From the NCBI RefSeq assembly GCF_012489685.1, contig NC_080043.1, forward strand, positions 45,771,127 through 45,835,126: a stretch of 64,000 nucleotides of DNA. Reading direction: 5' to 3'. Made by a program: the position numbers and the translations under genes. This document shows, piece after piece, positions 9,868 to 20,208 of this stretch. The number at the start of each line of letters is the position of its first letter. The stretch's first letter is position 1. Source of the stretch: Lotus japonicus (taxonomy: Eukaryota; Streptophyta; Magnoliopsida; Fabales; Fabaceae). The notes under the pieces were generated by a model. The model did no database searches. It had not been told where the DNA came from and worked only from the letters and a program-made list of their open reading frames with translations.

Positions 9868-10909
9868 TTACCCACTCTGAAGTTCTCTTCAGACGCTCTT
9901 TGTGAAGGATGTCAGAAAGGCAAATTCACAAAAGTCCCTTTCAAGGCAAAGAATGTTGTCTCAACCTCAAAACCGTTAGAACTTCTGCATATCGACCTGT
10001 TTGGACCAGTGAAAACTGAGTCTATAGGTGGCAAGAGATATGGGATGGTCATTGTTGATGACTATAGCCGCTGGACATGGGTAAAATTTCTAACCCTCAA
10101 GGATGAGTCTCATGCTGTGTTCTCTACCTTCATAGCCCAAGTGCAAAACGAGAAGGCTTGTAGGATTGTGCGTGTTAGAAGTGACCATGGTGGAGAGTTT
10201 GAGAATGACAAGTTTGAGAGTCTGTTTGATTCCTTAGAAATTGCACATGATTTCTCTTGTCCCAGAACTCCTCAACAAAATGGTGTTGTTGAGAGGAAGA
10301 ACAGAACTCTTCAGGAGATGGCTAGAACCATGCTCCAAGAAACTGGCATGGCTAAGCACTTTTGGGCAGAGGCAGTAAACACATGGTGTTACATTCAGAA
10401 CAGAATCTCTGTGAGACCAATTATGAATAAGACTCCCTATGAATTGTGGAAGAATATAAAACCCAACATTTCTTATTTTCATCCTTTTGGTTGTGTTTGC
10501 TATGTTCTTAACACTAAGGATAGATTCTATAATATTACTTGGTTACTCTGAGAGATCTAAAGGTTTTAGATTCTATAATATTGATGCTAAAACAATTAAA
10601 GAATCCATTCATGTTAGATTTGACGATAAGCTTGACTCTGACCAGTCAAAGCTAGTTGAGAAATTTGCAGATTTAAGTATAAATGTTTCTGACAAAGGCA
10701 AAGCTCCAGAGGAAGCTGATCCAGAGGAAGATAAACCAGAAGAAGCTGGTCCCTCTGATTCACAAACTCAGAAGAAGAGCAAAATCTCTGCACCTCATGC
10801 TAAGGAATTGTTTCAGGGCAACAAAGACGAACCAGTCAGAACCAGATCAGCCTTCATCAACCCCCAGGTTTTGAGGATGAGAAGAACCCAGACCATGTTT
10901 TCAAGCTGA
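9868..10909 (+). pseudogene. copia integrase and post-integrase linker (degenerate)
   Basis: The open frame joins LTR sequence straight to the end of the GAG-pre-integrase domain (CEGCQKGK) and then the integrase core: LELLHIDLFGPV, VDDYSRWTW, and the downstream acid residues in SDHGGEFEN and PQQNGVVERKNRTLQEMAR, so the D,D35E triad is present. The frame breaks at about 10530 after NTKDRFYNI, with a short deletion, and resumes in another frame as LLGYSERSKGFRFYN, followed by an acidic, Pro/Glu-rich linker. That frame meets TGA at 10907-10909. Integrase inserts the cDNA into host DNA; with no start region, gag or protease, this copy cannot supply it. Confidence 0.85.
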
Positions 10910-12004
10910 AGAAATCTCTTTATGGTCTGAAGCAAGCTCCCAGAGCATTGTATGAGAGACTCAGCTCATTCCTTCTGGAGAATGAGTTTGTAAGGGGTAA
11001 AGTAGATACAACTCTCTTTTGCAAAACTTACGAAGATGATATCTTAATTGTGAAAATTTATGTTGTTTATATTATATTTGGTTCTGCTAATCAATCTCTA
11101 TGCAAAGAATTTTCTGAGATGATGCAGGCTGAATTTGAGATGAGTATGATGGGAGAACTCATGTACTTTCTGGGAATACAAGTTGATCAAACACCAGAAG
11201 GAACTTATATCCATCAGAGCAAGTACACTAAAGAACTTTTGAAGAAGTTCAATATGCTGGAATCTACAGTTGCCAAGACTCCAATGCATCCTACATGCAT
11301 TCTGGAGAATGAAGATGCAAGTGGTAAATTGTGTCAGAAGCTCTATTGTGGTATGATAGGATCACTTCTATACTTAACCGCATCTAGGCCTGATATATTT
11401 TTTAGTGTTCATTTATGTGCTCATTTCTAATCAGATCCAAGGGAAACCCACTTAACTGCTGTTAAGAGGATCCTAAGGTATCTGAAAGGTACCACACCTT
11501 GGCTTGATGTATAAGAAAACATCAGAGTATAAGCTTTCAGGTTATTGTGATGCTGATTATGCTGGAGATAGAACAGAGAGAAAAAGCACTTCTGGAAATT
11601 GTCAATTTCTGGGAAGAAACTTAGTCTCATGGGCAAGCAAGAGGCAATCAACCATTGCACTATCTACTGCAGAGGCAGAATATATCTCAGCAGCAATATG
11701 CAGCACTCAGATGCTCTGGATGAAACATCAGCTGGAGGATTATCAAATCCTTGAGAGCAATATCCCAATCTATTGTGATAAAACTGCTGCAACTTCATTG
11801 AGTAAGAATCCTATCTTACATTCAAGGGCAAAGCACATTGAGGTAAAGTATCATTTTATTAGAGATTATGTACAGAAGGGCGTACTTTTTCTGAAGTTTG
11901 TTGATACTGACCATCAATGGGCAGATATCTTTACAAAGCCCTTAGTAGAGGATAGATTTAATTTCATTCTGAAAAATCTGAATATGGACTTTTGTCCAGC
12001 ATGA
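10876..12004 (+). pseudogene. copia reverse transcriptase (C-terminal half) and RNase H, inactive
   Basis: After a deletion that removes the first half of RT, the frame resumes at FEDEKNPDHVFKLKKSLYGLKQAPRA, a standard copia RT block. The catalytic YVDD box reads YVVY (about 11060-11071), so both active-site aspartates are lost. A TAA lies at 11428-11430 and a frameshift near 11505 precedes the RNase H part (GYCDADYAGD, STAEAEY, CDKTAA). The domain ends with TGA at 12002-12004. Deletion, active-site loss, nonsense and frameshift together make this a dead pol. Confidence 0.88.
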
Positions 12005-12433
12005 AGATGGATCAGAACCTCTGACTATGATACTTCTTTATCAGAAGATGTCTAGTCCAGAAGGTAACTCTATCAGAGTTTATGTACCCATTGGTGCTGA
12101 CTCTGAAGCTGAGACAGTAAACGTGTGTCAGTATCTCTGATACATAGTTCCTTGTGCCTGTGCTGACAGTCTGTTGTAATGAGTGTTGATGTGCTTCTCT
12201 CCTGCGTGTGATAGGTGTATTAACTGTTACTATCATGTCTTTAATTTTTAACCGTTGATTTTAAATTGCTTTTTGATCAACAACGGTTATTTGACAAAAC
12301 CCAGTATACACACACGTTCTCCTACACTTAAGGTTTTATCTTCTCTCTCTTCATTTTTTCAAAACTTATCCCCACGATCTCTCTCTCTATTCATCATTCT
12401 CCTTTCTACCCAAAACCTTCAACCAACTTCAAG
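12005..12433 (+). other. spacer between pol and extra ORF, copy 2
   Basis: Aligns with 304-749 of copy 1, including the CT-rich tract just before the ATG. No ORF of its own. Confidence 0.6.
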
Positions 12434-15304
12434 ATGGTGAGACCAACCAGGAACGAAGCTGCAGGTGCAACCAAGTTTCCTCACATGGTAGTAGGGCAAG
12501 CTACAAGTCAATTGGGTCATGAAACCCCAAGCCAAGGTCAGGCTTCTGAGAAAATGATTCCAATTGCAGAACGGGGCTGTGCCGTTCACTGCGTTTATGC
12601 TCCGGAAGAACTCCAGGTGCTTGCGGAATAGAGATTCGACCTGGATAATATAGCTGCAAATGGGTATGATCTTCGACCTGAAGTTCATGCTTAGGGCTGG
12701 GAAGAGTACTTCAACTGGCTGCGAGGTCCAATCTATGACAAATTGGTCAAAGATTTCTGGAAGCACGCCGACTGCGATGACACTCAAGTGGTTTCCTACA
12801 TTGCTGGAAGGAGGATAATAATCACTGAGAAGTCCATTGTGAATCTTCTGGGTGCAAACACTGGAACTGGGTATAGATTCCAACTAACGGAATCAAAGGT
12901 GAAACCCGGAACCAAGGATGAAACCAACAAGGCTCTCTACACCACCTACAAACCTGGCAAGAGCGATTACAAAGTGGTGGATCTTCATCCCAAGCTTAGA
13001 ATCTGGCACAAGATTCTGCTTCACTGCATCAACCAGAGGCCAAAGGGAAGCTCTCCTGATTACATCAACTTCTGCCAAAAGGCGATGTTGTTCTTCATTC
13101 AAGATCGTAGGAAGATCTGCCTCCCTTTCTTCCTGTTCTCCTACCTGAAAGAATGCATCAGGAAGTCCAAAACCATTGCCTCCATTAAGTCTGCAATCAA
13201 ATGCATCCCCTTTGGGAGACTGCTTTCAGATCTCTTCATTGAGAGCAAGTTCATAGAAGATCTGATCAAGGCAGGATGCACAGAGGATCTGTCTACAATT
13301 GTCAGTTACGTCTTCACATCCACATCTTTGAAGAAGATGGGATTGGTCAAGAAGAAGGTAGCCCCTATTCATGAAGATACTTCTGATGAAGTAAGACAAA
13401 GAAGGGTGCCTTTGAATGATTTCCCTCTGTGGACCCAAACAGATAACCCAGAGGCTATTTTGTGCTACATTGACGATCTGAAGAAACAAGGGTATGAGAT
13501 TGATGTAGATGAGTTCTTCAGACGATTGCCACCAGCTCCAGAGTTTGACTCCCCTCCCAAGAGGAAAGTTCAGAGAAAAATGGTCTTGGAGGAATCCTCT
13601 GAAGAGTCTGATGTTCCTCTACAGAAGAAGAAGAAGGCTAACAAGCCTAAGAGGAAGCATGATGAAACCACCAAGCCTGATGGTGATGATGATCATGGTG
13701 ATAATAATGCTGCTCCCTCTCCTCCAAAGAAGAAGAAGAAGCAAGTCAGAATTGTGGAGAAGCCTACTCGTGTGGAACCTGCTGCTGCAGTCATCAGAAT
13801 GGAGACTTCTGCCAGAGTGACTCGGTCTGCCGTGCATTCATCAAGTAAGTCTGCTACTACTGAATCTGATGCTGATTTAAATTCACTTGATGCACTCCCC
13901 ATCTCTACACTTCTTAACCGCACAGCCACCCAACTCACTCTCATCCCAGAGTCTCAACCAGCTGCCCAAACCACATCTCCACCCAATTCACCAAGGTCTT
14001 CATTTTTCCAACCTTCCCAAGAAGAAGCACCTCTTTGGAATATGCTTCAGACTCCACGTCCAGATGAACCAACCTCACCCATCACCATTCAATACAACCC
14101 ATTAACCTCTGAACCCATTATTCTTGAACCCACTGAACCTGAACCCAGAACGTCTGATCACTCTGCCCCTAGAGCATCAGAACGTCCTGCTGCTAGAACC
14201 ACTGATACAGATTCCTCAACTCCTTATACTCCTGTATCATTCCCTATCAATGTTGCTGATTCCTCACCTTCCAATAACTCTGAATCAATTCGCAAATTTC
14301 ATGAAGTTAGGAAAGAAAAAGTGTCTGCCATTCCTGAGTACTACCTTACAGTACCAAGCCCTAGGAGATACCCTGGACCTAGACCAGAACGTCTAGTTGA
14401 CCCAGATTATCCTATTCAGGCTGACCCTTTACATGAAGCAGACCCTTTAGCTCAACAAGTCCAACCAGACCTAGTTCACCAAGAGCCCATTCAACCGGAA
14501 CCAGAAAACTCTGTGTCTAACCACTCTTCGGTTAGATCACCACATCCTCAGGTTGAAACCTCTGAACCAAACCTTGGAACCTCTGAACCAAATGTCCAAA
14601 CTTTTGATATTGGTTCTCCTCAAGGTGCCTCTGAGGCAAACAGCAGCAACCACCGAACCTCTCTTGAAACCAATCTCTCCATTTTTCCCTACACATATCT
14701 CAGGCCAACCTCTCTCTCTGAGTGCATCAGTGTTTTTAATCATGAAGCTTCACTGATGATTCGCAATGTGCAAGGTCACACTGACCTGAGTGAGAATGCT
14801 GACTCTGTTGCTGAAGAATGGAATCGTTTGAGTACTTGGTTAGTAGCTCAGGTTCCTATTATGATGAGTCATCTCACTGCAGAAAGGGATCAGAGGATTG
14901 AGGCTGCTAGGCAGCGGTTTAACAGAAGAGTGGCTCTGCATGAACAACAACAAAGAACTAAGTTACTTGAAGCTGTTGAAGAAGCCAGAAGAAAGAAAGA
15001 GCAAGCATAAGAAGCTGCACGTCAAGCGGCTGCACAAGCTGAACATGCAAGATTAGAAGCTGAGAGACTTGAAGCTGAAGCTGAAGCTCTTAGATGCCAA
15101 GCTCTTGCACCAGTGGTCTTCACTCCTGCTGCTTCTGATTCCACTCAAGCTCATCCATCTGCTCAGAATGTTCCCTCTGCCTCTACACAGCCAAGTTCCT
15201 CCAGACTTGACATCATGGAACAACGTCTCAATTCTCATGAGACTCTGCTGGTGGAAATGAAGCAAGTCCTTCATGAACTCCTGCGTCGCTCTGACAAGCC
15301 TTAG
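12434..15304 (+). pseudogene. SIRE-type extra ORF, copy 2, three nonsense codons
   Basis: A single reading frame of 957 codons from ATG 12434 to TAG 15302-15304, interrupted by TAG at 12629-12631 (Trp in copy 1), TAG at 12692-12694 (Gln in copy 1) and TAA at 15008-15010 (Glu in copy 1). There is no frameshift. It has the same architecture as 750-3637: conserved N-terminal region, two lysine-rich NLS-like runs (about residues 396 and 431), Pro/Ser/Thr-rich middle, Glu/Ala-rich coiled coil, and the C-terminal LLRRSDKP. It keeps the piece around 14400-14440 where copy 1 is frameshifted. The first two stops are the kind of change produced by deamination of methylated cytosine. Confidence 0.87.
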
Positions 15305-15499
15305 TTTTAGGATTTCTTTCGTTTCTCTTAACTTAACTTATTTTTTTTATTATTTTTTTTCGTTTTATTTGCATTATTTGCTATGTTTTGCTTACTAGTA
15401 GTTTATCATGGTATATATCTCAATATGACATTGTGTTTGCAAATCTTTTTTATGCATATCAATCCATGTCTATTACATCATACAATTTATTCCCTAAAT

Positions 15500-15892
15500 C
15501 TAGAATGGAGGATCCTTCCTCATTCTTCTGCACTCCCGGCGTTGCTTTGCTCTCTCCTTCTCCAGCCGATCAAGCGCATACTCTATATTGCTAAGCTTGA
15601 TGCTAAGCTCAGTCTTCTCCAGACTATCTTCTATCGTCTTGATTCTTCTTTATACTGACTCCTTCTCTTCCAGAAAATTTAGCTCATGCTGGCTGAGTTC
15701 CTGAATTTCCTCTACGAAGCCAAGAAATTCTTTCAGATCTTTCTCCAGCTCTGGACCAAGATCCTCTTCAAGCAGTGCCTTCGTCAGCTCGTGTATCGTT
15801 CGTGTACCATCAGGGTGCCGGATGTTAAGGAACATGTCTTCCTCGAAGGCTTTCCTTCTGAGCTCTTCCAGTGCAACCATGTATGATGCCAT
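15500..15892 (-). pseudogene. conserved antisense ORF, copy 2 (130 codons, one stop)
   Basis: Minus-strand ATG at 15892 opens a frame ending at TAG 15500-15502, exactly the length of the copy 1 counterpart, with one internal TAA at 15650-15652. The product begins MASYMVALEELRRKAFEED and ends RKDPPF; it is about 80 percent identical to copy 1 over the first 78 residues, with conservative replacements (Leu/Met, Glu/Asp, Lys/Arg, Val/Ile). It is rich in Glu, Leu and Lys and looks like a coiled coil. The ATG and its flanks are conserved. I do not recognise the family. Confidence 0.6.
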
Positions 15893-15945
15893 TTTCTCTT
15901 AAGTGGTATTGATCGAGTTGTGAAGTTTACTCTCTTCTAAATCGC

Positions 15946-15953
15946 TTTATATA
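15946..15953 (-). promoter_or_regulatory. TATA box for the antisense ORF, copy 2
   Basis: Minus-strand TATATAAA, 54 bases upstream of the antisense ATG, matching the motif at 4294-4301 in copy 1 with surrounding sequence also conserved. Confidence 0.5.
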
Positions 15954-16682
15954 AGCTTCATTCTCTCCTTGGAAGTTATTGCTCCTACAGTTTCTCGAGG
16001 TTAAGTCCTTGGTAACTGAAGCTTCTCTTTACTCCCGTGGCCGGTGGTAAACGTTCTTCTTTTGCATTAACTCCCTTCTTTAATTCGCGTAACTCTATTT
16101 CCTACATCGTTTAGTTCTCCATCTTTTCACTCAGACCTTCTCTAAGGGGGAGTACCTTGTACTTCCAGCTGAGTTTTTCACACCCCATACTTTTTGCTTA
16201 TGACAAAAAGGGGGAGTACACCCAGTTTTTGATGTGTTGATGTGTAAGAGTGTGATTTATTTTTCTTTCGGAGAATTTAAGAGTTCCACCGTTATAACCA
16301 TAGATGTGTCACTGGGCAAATACAAGGAATATATTTCACTTCTTCTGAAGTGATTCTATTTGACTCTGATACCACTTATTATTGACTCTGAATACTTATG
16401 CGCTCTGATTATTTTACTTCATCTATGTCATGCGCCTTCACACTGAACTCTTACATCATTTAGCTCAGAATCTAGACATTTCTAACGTTTTCATTAAGTC
16501 TTAGATTCAGGGGGAGCTATGCTCAGAATCAAGCTGTGACTTGGATTCAGAATGAGTAAAATAAACTATTCACATCAGGATAAGTCTTTTTCTATCTTTC
16601 TAAACTCTGAGTGAATTCAGTTTATTGTTTAAGAATTGTTCATCAAAATACTTGGTTTTGTCATCATCAAAAAGGGGGAGAT
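15954..16682 (+). other. SIRE copy 2 3' region with polypurine tract (16669-16682)
   Basis: No credible ORF. It contains repeated polypurine tracts (about 16145, 16208 and 16510) before the true one, AAAAAGGGGGAGAT, which abuts the LTR. Because it is uninterrupted, it shows what the copy 1 sequence looked like before the Tekay LTR inserted. Confidence 0.75.
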
Positions 16683-17885
16683 TGTAAGATCAAGTTTTGA
16701 TCGAGTAGTACAACTCTATGTTTTGATGATTACAAGTTAACATTTTAGTATGAACAATTATGGTACTCTAACGTGTTTTTCTGAGTGTGCTATTTACAGG
16801 CTCTGACCTCAATTCAATCTCACACAAATCAGAAGCACTGTGCATAAAGAGTGACCCAAGCAACGCTTTCGCAACATCTATGTTCACTCTGAAGTAGAAA
16901 CGCTTCAGAAGATCTGAAGTCATACAAGCTCTGATATGGACTCAGTCACTTAAAGTTCTGAAGATCCAGACGTTCTGACAACCAAGAAACTCTGAAGGTT
17001 CAGATGTTTTGATGGTGTAGAAGACTCTGAAGATCCAGAAGCTGAGAAGTGGAAACTCTGATGTCCAGAAGCAAGATGTCTCTGAAGACCATGTACTTCC
17101 CTCTGAGTTCAGAATCAGAAGATACAACGGTCAGAGGATCTGTGCTTCCCTCTGACTCTGATCAACTGGCTTCACAAGTTCCAACACGAAGCATTCCCCT
17201 GATCAGAAGTCTACTAGGTTTAAAGGTCAAGTCACTGTCCAAGTACAAAAGCAAATGTACTATCCTGACGACCTACCTAACATTCTCAGCCACAGCAGAA
17301 GCTGGAATTTCCAGAACTGCCCTCCAACAGTAGCATTTCCATGCAGCGTTCAAACCCTAATCCTTGGAGTATAAATAGAGGCTGAAGATTGAAAGATGCG
17401 GTTGGAAGAATCTCACACGCGCAAGCTATATTCAAAAACCTTCTTAGCATTCTTTCATCTGAATTCTTTGTGTTTACTATTAGCTTTTCAGAAGCAAATT
17501 CCTTGTAAACATTCTTTCCTAAAACAATTGTTTAGTTACCTTTAGGAGATCAAGGTTGATCGGATCCTAGAGAAGACTAAGAGAGTGAATCTTAGTGTGA
17601 GCTAAGTCAGTGTAATTGTTAGTCACTTGTAGGTTTCGAGTGCAGTTGTAACATTTACCTGATTAGTGGATTGCCTTCATTCTAAGAAGGAAGAAATCAC
17701 GTTAACGGGTGGACTGGATTAGCTTGAGGGATTTATCAAGTGAACCAGGATAAAATTCTTGTGTGCTTTTCTATCTCTTATCTTAAGCACTTTGTTCTCG
17801 AAAGATTTGTTAAAATCTTTAAGGTGGAAGTTTTATTCTGAAAATGTTATTCAAACCCCCCTTTCTACCGTTTTTCATACCTTCA
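16683..17885 (+). mobile_element. SIRE-type 3' LTR (1,203 bp)
   Basis: TGTAAGATCAAG to ATACCTTCA, colinear with 8659-9866 but with many substitutions and small indels, so the two LTRs are not a recent pair. TATA box TATAAATA at 17370-17377. It is rich in CTCTGA and TCAGAAG motifs. The next base starts Tekay LTR sequence. Confidence 0.88.
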
Positions 17886-18939
17886 GTTAGATCAGGATAT
17901 CCCCGGCTCATGGGTGGTTGACCCTGCTAGCCACCGAGCCATTTACTTGAGGAGAATAATAGAGGACCGCGTCGACCATTTGGGATACTTAACGGAGGGA
18001 GTACTGAGACGTTACTCTGTCAGCTTAAACTTACCACCCGGCGTGCACTGCGGAGCTAGTGCAGGAGGACCACCACAACCACCGCCGTCGTCCGACGACA
18101 AGGACCCTTCAGAGGAGGAGTCTATGGGAGGGGTTTCTTCGGGATCGAGCTCCCCCACCGTTGCTGACCGCGATGACACTGGATCGGGCTCAGGACTCGT
18201 GATGCCTGTAGAGGAGCTTGTCGCTGCAGTCGCGCTTCGCTTGAGGACATCGACTTCTCCCCGTGGTTATCATGTTGTGTCGTTGGTGCACCTGACGGAG
18301 GAGGATGTGTTCGTTTGCGTAGTGGATGCGGTGACGGGAGTTTCTAGGGTTGAGACCCGGTCAGTAGCGAGAGAGGTGATTGATGCAGACAGGGAGCTAG
18401 TCGTTCTGGATTCTGATTCACACGACGACCATGCCAGCGCATAGGTTGAGGAGTGTTGTGATGCGTTTCTCCAGGGAGGATAGAGTAGGAGTAGCATCAT
18501 AGCTCTGGTCGTCATGTTCTCATTTTGGGGCAGGGTAGGTCCCCGACCTTTAGCTTTTTGTGTGGTTCTCTTTATGGGGATGACAGAGAGTTAGTTGGGC
18601 TAGGTGGTCTTGGGTCGTTTGGGTTGACTTACTTTCGTTTGGAGGACTGTATTTCGAATACTTGACCTATACTTTGGTTTGTACATATTTGCCCACGGGC
18701 ACTACTTTCAGATACTTTCTGCTACTTTTCCCGTCACTGGAGGTTACTCGTGACGTGGCTTGCTACTTACAACGGGGGCTGTAAATATATTGTGCATTAG
18801 TTATGTTTATCTTTTGATGTTGATTCTTTATTCCGACAAGTCTTTTCTTTTAAAACAAAACGAAAAAATATATTCACGTTTTTTTGCTTTATTTGAGTTT
18901 TGGTTACTAAAGTAACGCCACCAAAATCGGGGTGTTACA
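17886..18939 (+). mobile_element. Tekay LTR fragment (last third of the LTR)
   Basis: Plus-strand orientation, ending CCACCAAAATCGGGGTGTTACA, the reverse complement of the TGTAACACCCCGATTTCGGTGG terminus of the minus-oriented copies. It begins mid-LTR at the SIRE junction. It includes the VTRDVACYLQRG-type reading and the GACGTGGCTTGC region found near the end of the other Tekay LTRs, and a long ORF (17887-18444). Confidence 0.85.
17887..18444 (+). CDS. LTR-resident ORF of the Tekay family (5' truncated, otherwise open)
   Basis: An open frame of 185 codons plus stop inside the LTR fragment, starting LDQDIPGSWVVDPASHRAIY at the truncation point. It continues through a Pro/Ser-rich, acidic stretch (PSSDDKDPSEEES) to RELVVLDSDSHDDHASA and stops at TAG. 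The LTR at 19601-26128 encodes the same protein in two pieces (23160-23615 and about 20105-20208, minus), including IDVDRELIVLDSDSDDDYASA, and a diverged form is at 47676-48017. Amino-acid conservation across diverged LTRs suggests a real protein or recently lost one. No known domain recognised. The codon at 17914 is GTG, not a start; the natural start lies upstream at the CAG/ATG junction lost here. Confidence 0.45.
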   Translation, partial: LDQDIPGSWVVDPASHRAIYLRRIIEDRVDHLGYLTEGVLRRYSVSLNLPPGVHCGASAGGPPQPPPSSDDKDPSEEESMGGVSSGSSSPTVADRDDTGSGSGLVMPVEELVAAVALRLRTSTSPRGYHVVSLVHLTEEDVFVCVVDAVTGVSRVETRSVAREVIDADRELVVLDSDSHDDHASA

Positions 18940-19600
18940 TCTTCGTTTGAGCTCCAACCACTAGACTTTTCTTCAGACGTTAAAGATATGATCTTCAGAG
19001 ACCGTCTGGAAGAACTGAACGGGGTTAGGATATTCTGATTGAATCCCAATTCAATTCTTGAAAAGTCTGGTGTTTGGACTTGCAAAAGTCGCCTTGTGAA
19101 GTCTTCAAGTCTTCATATTTATAGCTTTATGTCTTCTGTGAGTAGAGATTTAGCCTTTGGTTGGTCTTCACAGAAACTATGATTGTTGCATTGAACTGTA
19201 CTGAAATCAATAAACGTGATGAAGTGGTACAACTCGGTGCATACCTAATACTTTGGAATGTGCAATTTTCTTAAGCATAGGTCGGAGTTATTACCTATTG
19301 ATATGACCAAAGAACTCATTGATGGACAGAGCGTTGTGCCTTCAACCATGGTCACTATGCAGTGTCAGATCACGTGCAGCTGCAGATGTCGAGACTTCTT
19401 TGACTGGCTTCCTTTTGGAGTTTCTTCGATCAGACGATGAAGCATGCTCCACCGATGAGGTAGCCTAGTAGTGGGTAGCGTCATCTCTTCACTTTTCAAC
19501 GGATATCCTTCTTTTGATTTTTTGATGCAGATGATGGTTTTAGGAAAAAGTGACTTGAAGCTTCTTCCTTAGGAAATGGATGAGCTGAAGATATGTGAAA
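18940..19600. other. unassigned DNA between two Tekay LTRs
   Basis: 661 bases without a convincing ORF or recognised repeat. It contains a TATTTATAGC motif near 19118 and AT-rich patches. It may be the target DNA of the flanking LTR insertions. Confidence 0.4.
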
Positions 19601-20208
19601 TGTAACACCCTGATTTCGATGGCGTCACTTTAGTAACCGAAAATTAAATAAAGCGGAAAAACGTGAATATTTTTTTCGTTTTGTTTTCTAATAAAAGACC
19701 TGTCAAAATAAAAGCTCAGCCCAACAGCGGTAAACATAACTAATATACAATATATATACAGCCCCGCTGTAAGTAGTAAGCCACGACATGAGTTACCTCC
19801 TGTGACGGGAAGAGTGATAGAAAGTATCTGAAAGTAGTGCCCGCAGGCAAATATGTACAAACCAAAGTAGAAGTCAAGTTTTTGAAATACAGTCCTCCAT
19901 ACGAAAGTAAGTCAGCCCAAAATGGCCTAAACAAGACCACCTAGTCCGACCAACTCCCTGTGATCCCCGTAGAGAGAACCACACAAAAAGCTAAAGGTCG
20001 GGGACTTACCCTACCCCAAAATGAGAACATGATGATCAGAGCTATGACACTACTCCTACTCTAACCTCCCTAGAGAAGCGTGTCTCAACACTCCTCATCC
20101 AAAGCGCTGGCATAGTCGTCGTCTGAATCAGAATCCAGAACGATCAGCTCCCTGTCCACGTCGATGATCTCCCTCTCTACCTACTGAGTCTCAATCCTAG
20201 AGACACTC

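Larger units (their letters stand above)
9867..17885 (+). mobile_element. SIRE/Maximus-type element, copy 2 (5'-deleted)
   Basis: Internal region 9867-16682 plus LTR 16683-17885. The order is integrase, partial RT, RNase H, spacer, extra ORF, antisense ORF, polypurine tract, LTR. Gag, protease and the front half of RT are absent. The LTR at 8659-9866 lies immediately upstream. At the right end the sequence switches abruptly into the middle of a Tekay LTR, so the SIRE block was inserted into that older LTR; its left half is outside the window. Confidence 0.85.
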
